A stretch of DNA of 12,173 nucleotides, taken from assembly GCA_964482205.1 (NCBI GenBank), contig CAYZWI010000027.1, positions 1-12,173 of the forward strand, read 5' to 3'. How positions within the stretch are numbered: position 1 is the first letter of the stretch; each line of letters begins with the position of its first letter. A program made the translations under genes and the position numbers. Shown here in pieces: positions 6,986 to 12,173 of this stretch. The stretch is from JAZDGX01 sp964482205. GTDB taxonomy: Bacteria > Eisenbacteria > RBG-16-71-46 > CAIMUX01 > WJJG01. A model generated the notes under the pieces. That model was not told the origin of the DNA. It saw only the letters and a program-made list of their open reading frames with translations, and made no database searches.

Positions 6986-8947
6986 CTACGAGATCGTGGC
7001 TCCCGTACCCTTGACGAACGACTCGCCGCGACGCACCGCGGTATCGCCCATCGAGTAGCTCGTGATCAGGATCTGGCCGCGCGCCGCCTTGGTCAGGACG
7101 TCGACCACGACTTCCAAATCGTTGCCCCACATGCCGACCAACAGATCGTTCCAGTTCGCGAAGATGAGCCCGTGCTCGTTGGCACCGGCGCCCAAGGTCT
7201 TCGAGATCTGGTTCGTCGTACGCGCCGGGTATCCGCCGAGTTCGCCTTCGCGGTAGGTGCCCACCCAGAGGAAGACCGGATAGCCGGAGACGAGCGGCGT
7301 GCGCTTGAGAACGCCCGCCATCAAGGGCGTCGTCATCCAGGAGAGCGACCCAAGATCCGCGTTCTTGTCCGCGACCAGCGCAGGCATCGTCGTGATGTCC
7401 GTGAGATCGGGGACACCGCCCACGGGGTGCGACTGGACGTCGGCCGCCGAGTAGATCCCGACCGGCTGCTTGTCCGTGCCCTTCCCGTGGAGGGAGCCAA
7501 GATCGAGCGCGAGGCCGTGGCCGATGGCCAAGTCGTTCCGCACATCCGCCTCGACGTCGATCGAGGACATGACAAGCAGCTGCCTCGGGATCTGCACCTG
7601 GCCGATCAGCGTCTTGGGCGAGAGCGACACGTAGCCGTAGGCGGGCTCCGACTGCGGAGCGTCCGCAGGCGGGTTCTCCTCCATCCAGGTGACGCTCGGG
7701 GCACCGGTCTTCTTGTTGAAGTAGACGACCCCCTGGAGTCCGGGGTAGAGGCGCGCACCGGCGATCAAGACGAGCGCCCGGTTGCGCAGGAGATCGATCA
7801 TGTCCGGCATGACCTGCTGGCCGACGAGCGTCGCGCCACCCGTGGGCTGGGTCGTGCCGAGGACACGCGTGTCCACGCGCTCGCTCTCGTCGTTCAGCCG
7901 CCACGGAACGAGGATGCCGCCGTGGTCTGCGCCGGTGCGGTGCTTGGTGAGCTCCTCATGGACCTCAGCCTCGAGCCCGTCGTAGCGGTTGCGCTTGCCG
8001 TCCATGATCTCGGCCTGCATCCGAATCGCACGGTGGACCGAGTAGCGCTTCCGGTCCTTGGCCGGCATCGCCTCGAGCGACTCGGCCGAAGGCTGACCGG
8101 GACCGTGGGTGCGGACGGCTTTCAGGATCTCGCGCGAGACCTGGTCGGGCGTGAAACCCTGGCGGATCCAGCCGGCTGCCTTGTCGGTGACGCCGTGGGC
8201 TAAAGCCATCTCCATGATCTCGGCAGCCTCGGCGCTTCGGTCGCGGACCTCGATCGGCGCAGGCATTGCCGGGGGATCGACCACGGTCTCGGCACCCTTT
8301 GCGGGCGCGGCGGCTTCGAAAGTCATCTCGCGTTCTCCTTCCGAAAGGGGGTCGGGGATCTTGAATTCGATCAGGTCAGAACTTTCAGCACCTCGGCCGA
8401 AGCCGACCTTCAAATCTGCGGGGATGGGTTCGGTGGACACCTCGTACGGCGCCCAGCGGCAACGGTAGGTGGCGATGCCGGTCTTCTTGTCCTTCGCGAC
8501 CATCTCCATCGAGGTGACCTGGTAGCCGACCGACACCGACTTGATGTGCCCCTCGCGGAGCATCGTCTCCTGCTCCTGGCCCAAGGGGATGGAAGAGAAG
8601 CTCGCCACGCCCCGCAGGCGCTTGCGCTTCTCATCGAGCGAGACGTCGTTCACGGATCCGAAGTGCAGAAGCCGCTGGTGCGACTTGATGAGGGGCAGCC
8701 CGGTTTTGGCCCGCGAGAAGTCGATGTCGCCCGCTTCGTGGGAGAGGACCTCGTCGTACTCCTCGAGCGTGTCCCAGGAGAAGCGACGAACCGGGGCTTC
8801 GCTGGAGAAGGAGAGCGGGTAGAGGCGGGCTTCTCCCTCTGCGGAGTCCGCACGGGCACCGATGGCACCTTCGACCTCGACCTCGAAGTCCCGGTACTGG
8901 ATGCGCGGGACCTTGATCGTCCGCGTTCTCGCCGCCGTTGCCTCCAT
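6986..8947 (-). CDS. Prohead protease / HK97-family major capsid protein fusion
   Basis: The 653-residue protein joins two functions that are usually separate. Residues about 15-185 match the HK97 prohead protease (peptidase family S78). They carry PLIKSHQRLLHFG with likely catalytic His90, GHIKSVSVGYQV with likely nucleophile Ser139, and YEVSTEPIPAD with the conserved Glu169. Residues about 190-235 form a Pro/Ala/Glu linker. Residues about 236-335 are helical and would act as the scaffolding delta domain. The capsid domain proper begins near TGADHGGILVPWRL (338-351) and runs to the end, with SVTWMEENPPADAP, GQVQIPRQLL and the C-terminal RGESFVKGTGA region. Fusions of this kind are known in other phages. 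ATG at 8947 has no obvious Shine-Dalgarno site, whereas an internal Met208 has a good one (8324-8342), so a capsid-only product of 446 residues is possible. Confidence 0.93.
   Translation of the reverse strand: MEATAARTRTIKVPRIQYRDFEVEVEGAIGARADSAEGEARLYPLSFSSEAPVRRFSWDTLEEYDEVLSHEAGDIDFSRAKTGLPLIKSHQRLLHFGSVNDVSLDEKRKRLRGVASFSSIPLGQEQETMLREGHIKSVSVGYQVTSMEMVAKDKKTGIATYRCRWAPYEVSTEPIPADLKVGFGRGAESSDLIEFKIPDPLSEGEREMTFEAAAPAKGAETVVDPPAMPAPIEVRDRSAEAAEIMEMALAHGVTDKAAGWIRQGFTPDQVSREILKAVRTHGPGQPSAESLEAMPAKDRKRYSVHRAIRMQAEIMDGKRNRYDGLEAEVHEELTKHRTGADHGGILVPWRLNDESERVDTRVLGTTQPTGGATLVGQQVMPDMIDLLRNRALVLIAGARLYPGLQGVVYFNKKTGAPSVTWMEENPPADAPQSEPAYGYVSLSPKTLIGQVQIPRQLLVMSSIDVEADVRNDLAIGHGLALDLGSLHGKGTDKQPVGIYSAADVQSHPVGGVPDLTDITTMPALVADKNADLGSLSWMTTPLMAGVLKRTPLVSGYPVFLWVGTYREGELGGYPARTTNQISKTLGAGANEHGLIFANWNDLLVGMWGNDLEVVVDVLTKAARGQILITSYSMGDTAVRRGESFVKGTGATIS
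8324..8342 (-). promoter_or_regulatory. Internal ribosome-binding site and start codon for a capsid-only product
   Basis: Within the fusion gene, GGAAGGAG lies eight bases before an in-frame ATG (8326-8324, Met208). The site falls in the linker between the protease domain and the scaffold/capsid part. Starting here would give a 446-residue protein, a normal length for an HK97-type capsid precursor. The arrangement could be a working second start, as in lambda C/Nu3, or the relic of two genes whose separating stop codon was lost. Confidence 0.55.
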
Positions 8948-8980
8948 GGCGCGAGTCGTGACGGATCGGTGAGGAGTCGA

Positions 8981-9005
8981 CCAATCTAAATCTCATTTAG
9001 ATTGG
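8981..9005. repeat. Left palindromic end of the HNH cassette
   Basis: A perfect 11-base inverted repeat with a three-base loop: arm CCAATCTAAAT (8981-8991), loop CTC, arm ATTTAGATTGG (8995-9005). Bases 8984-9005 are identical to 9825-9846 in direct orientation. It ends 33 bases from the protease-capsid start codon. The A+T-rich stem and lack of a following T run argue against an intrinsic terminator. Confidence 0.9.
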
Positions 9006-9061
9006 CTGGCTGGTACTGAAGGCGAAGACGGCCGGTGTCGGGGCCCTGGTCGGCCTCCGGG

Positions 9062-9751
9062 TTACTGAATTCGATCTCGCTTCTGCAGGTTGTGGCGCGC
9101 GCACAGGAGCTGGACGTTTTCGGCAACGATTGATGCTCCGCCAAGAGAGAACGGTATGTCGTGATCAAAGTGGAGCTCGTCTGTGGCGCCGCAGATGACG
9201 CATCTTCCCTTGTCACGCTGCCAAACCTCGAGCTTGACACTACTTGGAATCACGCGTCGTCGTTCGGCCACCTTAGAGGAAGGGCGGGAGAGATCGTCCT
9301 CGCCCTCAACAGCAATGAGTTTGAATTTGAAAACTAGACGTCCCGCGGAATGTTCGGTCCAGGAATCAACGAGATGAAAGACGCCGTTGTAAGACCAGAT
9401 ACCGGTGTGGATCTTCTCGTAGACCCGGACTCGCTCAGGTGGCCGGTTGTCGGCTTTGAACTGCGTCGCAGCCAAGTGGAACCGGCCGTTCTGCGTGAGG
9501 CGACCATGGGGAGTGTGTTCTGGCTGGTCAATGCTCTTGGGGTCAGGCGTCGCCACGGTTCGTGAGACATCATGCCCTTCGTAGATCAGGGTCGAGCCGC
9601 CGCCCTCCAGCCTATCCGCATAGGGTGCATTCTGCCGGAGGGACATCAGGATGACGGAATGGGTTCCCCCGAGACCGAAGTTCATCCCGCGCTGAAGACT
9701 CGTGCCTTCGCGTTGGCACATCTCCAGATAGGAAATGATTTCATTTGCCAT
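9062..9751 (-). CDS. SRA-like domain plus HNH nuclease, probable modification-dependent restriction enzyme
   Basis: This is a 229-residue two-domain protein. Residues about 18-150 resemble the YDG/SRA fold, which flips out and reads modified cytosine: GGTHSVILMSL, STLIYEGHD, LTQNGRFHLA, PERVRVYEK, and IWSYNGVFHLVDSWTE followed by FKFKLIAVEG. Residues about 170-229 are an HNH nuclease: C184xxC187, HFDHDIP with the DH pair at 196-197, N212 in ENVQLL, and C217xxH220. The catalytic set looks intact. SRA-HNH enzymes cut DNA carrying 5-methyl- or hydroxymethylcytosine and need no partner methylase, and none is seen here. ATG at 9751 has GGAG six bases upstream. A TATACT box at 9792-9797 (minus strand) could be a -10 element, though without a clear -35. 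Lower G+C than its neighbours suggests recent acquisition. A homing-type role is the alternative. Confidence 0.82.
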   Translation of the reverse strand: MANEIISYLEMCQREGTSLQRGMNFGLGGTHSVILMSLRQNAPYADRLEGGGSTLIYEGHDVSRTVATPDPKSIDQPEHTPHGRLTQNGRFHLAATQFKADNRPPERVRVYEKIHTGIWSYNGVFHLVDSWTEHSAGRLVFKFKLIAVEGEDDLSRPSSKVAERRRVIPSSVKLEVWQRDKGRCVICGATDELHFDHDIPFSLGGASIVAENVQLLCARHNLQKRDRIQ

Positions 9752-9821
9752 CTATCGCTCCAATATACCGTCTGGCGGTTGCCTGGGCCGGAGTATAAGC
9801 CGGAGAAGGAATCAGATCCTA

Positions 9822-9846
9822 CCCATCTAAATCTCATTTAGATTGG
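9822..9846. repeat. Right palindromic end of the HNH cassette
   Basis: The second copy of the palindrome: arm CCCATCTAAAT (9822-9832), loop CTC, arm ATTTAGATTGG (9836-9846). It differs from the left copy at one base (C for A at 9824), which breaks one pair in the stem. Read outward, ATTTAGATTGGTCGA (9836-9850) is the exact reverse complement of 8977-8991, so the cassette also has 15-base terminal inverted repeats. Confidence 0.9.
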
Positions 9847-9878
9847 TCGAGCATCGCTCCAGCCGGCAGCGTCGCTGC

Positions 9879-10436
9879 ATGGCGCAGGAGCTTTCCGCAC
9901 TTCCTGAGTCGTTCGCCGCGGGCACGACCGTCAGGTATCGCAGGCGATTCAGCGACTATCCGGCCAGCGCCGGGTGGACGCTGAAGCTGCATCTTGCCGG
10001 TGCGAGCGTCCTGGCCAAGACCGCGGTTGCGGACGGCGACGACTTCCTGGTCACCCTCGCCGCGGCCGACACGGAAAGTTCTTTCACCCCCGGCCTCTAC
10101 AAGTGGGTCGAGCGCGTCTCGAACGCGGAGGGGGATGTCTACGAGGTCGCCTCTGGCATCGTCACCATTCTCCCCGATCTGGCCGAGGCCACCGAAGGCA
10201 GCGAGCAGGAGTGGTTGGAACGCGCGATCGCAGCGCTGAAATCCCACATCGAGGGCCGTCTTCCTGCAGGGATGGAGTCCTACCAGATCGCCGGGCGGGT
10301 GGTCGCGAAGATGCCGGTCAAGGAGGCCGTTGATCTCCTCACGACCCTCGAATCCCGTCTCGCGCGCCTCGGCAATCCCGACTTCGTCACCCGCACGGTG
10401 CTGGTCTCCTTCACCGGCCCGGGGTTCGAACGATGA
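9879..10436 (+). CDS. Conserved phage protein preceding the portal gene (head module)
   Basis: The 185-residue protein begins MAQELSALPESFAAGTTVRY and continues with FSDYPASAGWTLKLHLAGAS. This start is common in proteins encoded just before the portal gene in many phages. The first half (about 1-110) has a beta-sandwich look, with LYKWVERVSNAEGDVYEVAS. The second half is helical, with GMESYQIAGRVVAKMPVKEA and LLTTLESRLARLG, somewhat like the small gpW-type head-completion proteins. I know no proven function; a connector or head-completion role is inferred. ATG at 9879 is chosen by resemblance to relatives. An in-frame TTG at 9843 would lie inside the repeat and add 12 unlikely residues. No clear Shine-Dalgarno site precedes the ATG. 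The stop overlaps the portal start by four bases (ATGA). Confidence 0.78.
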   Translation: MAQELSALPESFAAGTTVRYRRRFSDYPASAGWTLKLHLAGASVLAKTAVADGDDFLVTLAAADTESSFTPGLYKWVERVSNAEGDVYEVASGIVTILPDLAEATEGSEQEWLERAIAALKSHIEGRLPAGMESYQIAGRVVAKMPVKEAVDLLTTLESRLARLGNPDFVTRTVLVSFTGPGFER

Positions 10437-11959
10437 GACCGCTCCACCGAAGGTTTGGCCGTGCGCTCCGCCTTGCCTGGAAAGAGGTGAGGGGCACGCG
10501 AAGCGTGTTCGACGGCGCGAGCATCCATCGGCTGTTGCTCGACTGGATCACCCAGGCCCGCTCGGCCGACGAGGAGATCAAAGGCGACATCCGGATGCTC
10601 CGTGCCCGGGCGCGGGAGCTCGGGCGGAACAACAGTTACGTCAAACGCTACTTCCGGCTGCTCGCGAACAACGTCATCGGCCCGATGGGGATCATGCTCC
10701 AGGCGAGCGTCAAGAACGGGGGAGAGGCCGACGCGGGAGCCAACGCCGCGATCGAGGCTGCGTGGAACGACTGGGCGAGCTCGCCAGTGACGGTCGACGG
10801 TCGCCTCACGCTGCGCCGCTTCGAGAAGCTGGTGTTGAAGACCATGGCCTGCGATGGCGAGGCCTTCGTCCGCCTGTGGCGGGGATTCGAAAACAACCGC
10901 TACGGCTTGGCCCTACAGCCGATCGACGCCGACCTGATCGATGAAACCTTCAACCGGCCACGAAGGGGGAGCGAGAACGAAATCCGTATGGGGGTGGAGA
11001 TCGACTCGCTCTCCCGGCCGGTTGGCTATTGGGTCTGGACCGCCGTGGGCACGGACTTGATGCGCGAGCGCTACTTCGTCCCGGCCTCCGAGATGCTCCA
11101 CCTCTACGACCCCGACCGCGTGAACCAGACCCGGGGCGTCACCTGGGTGCACTCGGTCATGGTCCCGGCGCACATGCTGAATGCGTATGAGGAGAGCGAA
11201 GCCGTCGCCGCGCGGATCGGCGCTTCCAAGATGGGGCTCTTCGAGAAGCGCTCGGACTCGGTGGCCGGGGATCTCGCGAGCGAGAAGAAGCCGGCCGCGA
11301 TGGAGGCGAACCCCGGGACCTTCGAGATCGTCCCCGACGGCTACGAGTTCAAGGCCTGGGAGCCGGATCACCCGACGGCGCAGTTCCCGGCCTTCATCAA
11401 GCAGATGCTGCGGAAGATCGCCTCGGGGTTCAGCGTTTTCTACAACGTGCTCGCGAACGACGCCGAGGGGGTGAGCTACTCCACCATGCGCAGCTTCGCT
11501 CTCGTCGAGCGCGACGATTGGCGGTCGATCCAGCAGGACTTCATCGACCTATGGCGCCGGCCGCTCTACTCGGCGTGGCTTGGGATGGCGCTACTCACCG
11601 GAACGCTGAAACTCGCCTCGCGCGACCCCGCCCGGTATCTCTCCGTCCGTCACCGTCCCCGCGGCTGGCAGTGGATCGATCCCGAGAAGGAAGCCAAGGC
11701 GGCCGTGATCTCGATCCAGAACGGCCTCGGCACGCGCACCGGGTTCCTCGCCGAGAAGGGCGAGGATCTGGAGGACGTCTTCGCCGAGCTCGCCCGCGAG
11801 CAAGAGCTTGCCAAGAAGTACGGGCTCTCGATCTCAGGCGAGGTCGCATCGAGCGAGAAGCCCGAAGAACCGCCCGAGGACGAAGGCGAGAACGGCAATG
11901 GTAGCAAGGTAGCAGCCGGAGCGAATCGGCTGCGGCAGAGCTTGGTTCTGAACCGCTGA
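10433..11959 (+). CDS. Portal protein (lambda gpB family)
   Basis: The 508-residue protein forms the dodecameric ring at one capsid vertex through which DNA is packaged and ejected, and on which the procapsid starts to assemble. Family-typical blocks appear in order: IHRLLLDWITQARSADEEIK (31-50), LGRNNSYVKRYFRLLANNVI (63-82), CDGEAFVRL (140-148), LHLYDPDRVNQTRGVTWVHS (222-241), LRKIASGFSVFYNVLANDAE followed by GVSYSTMRSFALVE (326-359), and RGWQWIDPEKEAKA (410-423). The length is close to that of lambda gpB. The C-terminal 40 residues are acidic, Pro/Gly-rich and probably flexible. Translation is coupled to the preceding gene through an ATGA overlap. It is transcribed away from the capsid gene, whereas most related phages have portal, protease and capsid genes in one direction. 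Confidence 0.95.
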   Translation: MRPLHRRFGRALRLAWKEVRGTRSVFDGASIHRLLLDWITQARSADEEIKGDIRMLRARARELGRNNSYVKRYFRLLANNVIGPMGIMLQASVKNGGEADAGANAAIEAAWNDWASSPVTVDGRLTLRRFEKLVLKTMACDGEAFVRLWRGFENNRYGLALQPIDADLIDETFNRPRRGSENEIRMGVEIDSLSRPVGYWVWTAVGTDLMRERYFVPASEMLHLYDPDRVNQTRGVTWVHSVMVPAHMLNAYEESEAVAARIGASKMGLFEKRSDSVAGDLASEKKPAAMEANPGTFEIVPDGYEFKAWEPDHPTAQFPAFIKQMLRKIASGFSVFYNVLANDAEGVSYSTMRSFALVERDDWRSIQQDFIDLWRRPLYSAWLGMALLTGTLKLASRDPARYLSVRHRPRGWQWIDPEKEAKAAVISIQNGLGTRTGFLAEKGEDLEDVFAELAREQELAKKYGLSISGEVASSEKPEEPPEDEGENGNGSKVAAGANRLRQSLVLNR

Positions 11960-11977
11960 TCCGAAAGGGAGGAATCG

Positions 11978-12173
11978 ATGAGTGCACTGTCCGACTATCT
12001 CGAGGCGAAATATCTCGACCACACCTACAACGCCGTCGCCTTCTCGCCGCCCTCGACCATCTACCTCGCCCTCTACACCTCTGACCCCACGGACGCTGAC
12101 GTGGGCACCGAGGTCTCGGGCGGCTCCTACGCCCGGGTGAGGATCTACGCCAATGGCGGTGGCTCCCCGGACT
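11978..12173 (+). CDS. Small tail-fibre-like phage structural protein, 3' end outside the window
   Basis: ATG at 11978 follows a strong site (AAAGGGAGG, 11964-11972) five bases upstream, 18 bases after the portal stop. The 65 visible codons start MSALSDYLEAKYLDHTYNAV and continue with PSTIYLALYTSDPTDADVGT and EVSGGSYARV. This opening is typical of short phage proteins often labelled tail fibre or structural protein ('LSDy.E..lLdh', 'tvYvaLyt..Ptda..GtEvsggsYaR'). The exact role in this family is poorly known. Such a gene directly after the portal gene is unusual, because the capsid protease normally comes next. Close spacing indicates co-transcription with the portal gene. Confidence 0.72.
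   Translation, partial: MSALSDYLEAKYLDHTYNAVAFSPPSTIYLALYTSDPTDADVGTEVSGGSYARVRIYANGGGSPD

Larger units (their letters stand above)
8981..9846. mobile_element. Palindrome-bounded SRA-HNH nuclease cassette (candidate mobile element)
   Basis: An 866-base block lies between the divergent start codons of the capsid and portal operons. It opens and closes with near-identical 25-base palindromes. The four bases just outside are TCGA on both sides (8977-8980 and 9847-9850), which could be a target-site duplication or four further bases of the inverted repeat. The block contains one gene on the minus strand, coding for the SRA-HNH protein. Five sampled 60-base blocks inside average about 53% G+C, against about 65% for five blocks of phage genes. 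There is no transposase or integrase, so movement would need the HNH nuclease itself or enzymes supplied in trans. Its mobility is inferred; the boundaries and repeats are directly visible. Confidence 0.6.

Noticed and set aside
6896..8203. A 435-codon open frame on the plus strand opposite the capsid gene
   Set aside because: It is a shadow of the capsid reading frame, with biased composition and no recognisable domain, while the minus-strand protein has clear protease and capsid motifs.
8981..9005. Rho-independent terminator at the left palindrome (and likewise at 9822-9846)
   Set aside because: The stems are A+T-rich outside the two outer pairs and no T run follows on either strand. Both copies occur at start-codon-proximal ends of operons, not after them, apart from the HNH gene.
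8986..9240. An 84-codon minus-strand frame overlapping the end of the HNH gene
   Set aside because: It overlaps the conserved HNH region in another frame, runs into the palindrome and shows no recognisable motif.
8981..9846. Group I or group II intron, or intein, carrying the HNH gene
   Set aside because: The insert does not interrupt a reading frame; the flanking genes are complete and face away from each other. No intron core was recognised by eye.
8981..9846. CRISPR array
   Set aside because: Only two repeat copies occur, 841 bases apart, with a gene between them.
9843..9878. TTG start at 9843 for the gene preceding the portal
   Set aside because: It would lie inside the cassette repeat, has no ribosome-binding site and adds residues not typical of the family; ATG 9879 gives the expected N-terminus.

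Overview
The window is a piece of a tailed-phage or prophage genome. It carries the head and tail structural genes of a siphovirus-like (long, non-contractile tail) member of Caudoviricetes. No host housekeeping gene, integrase, terminase, lysis gene, tRNA or rRNA is visible, so the host cannot be named. Five sampled 60-base blocks of phage genes average about 65% G+C. Genes are tightly packed, often overlap by 1-4 bases, and mostly have Shine-Dalgarno sites, which fits a phage of a high-GC Gram-negative-type bacterium; that host assignment is inference.

Layout. Bases 1-8947 form one leftward (minus-strand) late operon, read from right to left: prohead protease fused to HK97-type major capsid protein; two small conserved proteins of unknown role; head-tail joining protein; tail terminator; tail tube protein; tail assembly chaperone pair with a -1 programmed frameshift site; tape measure protein; and the start of a LamG-like virion protein that runs off the left edge. 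Bases 9879-12173 form a second operon in the opposite, rightward direction: a conserved protein that precedes the portal gene, a lambda gpB-type portal protein, and the start of a small tail-fibre-like protein that runs off the right edge.

The two operons start back to back. Between them lies an 866-base insert (8981-9846) of lower G+C (about 53% in sampled blocks). It encodes a single protein, an SRA-like domain fused to an HNH nuclease, the architecture of modification-dependent (type IV) restriction enzymes. The insert begins and ends with near-identical 25-base palindromes and is bounded by TCGA on both sides. This looks like a compact mobile restriction cassette with no transposase, and it is the most unusual item in the window.

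How the genes work together. Portal, protease and capsid protein build the procapsid. The joining and terminator proteins connect the head to a tail whose tube protein polymerises around the tape measure, assisted by the frameshifted chaperones. The SRA-HNH protein is not part of this machine; it probably attacks DNA carrying modified cytosines, such as that of competing phages. Portal and capsid genes normally lie in one direction in sequence, so their head-to-head arrangement here suggests an inversion or modular rearrangement at the place where the cassette now sits.
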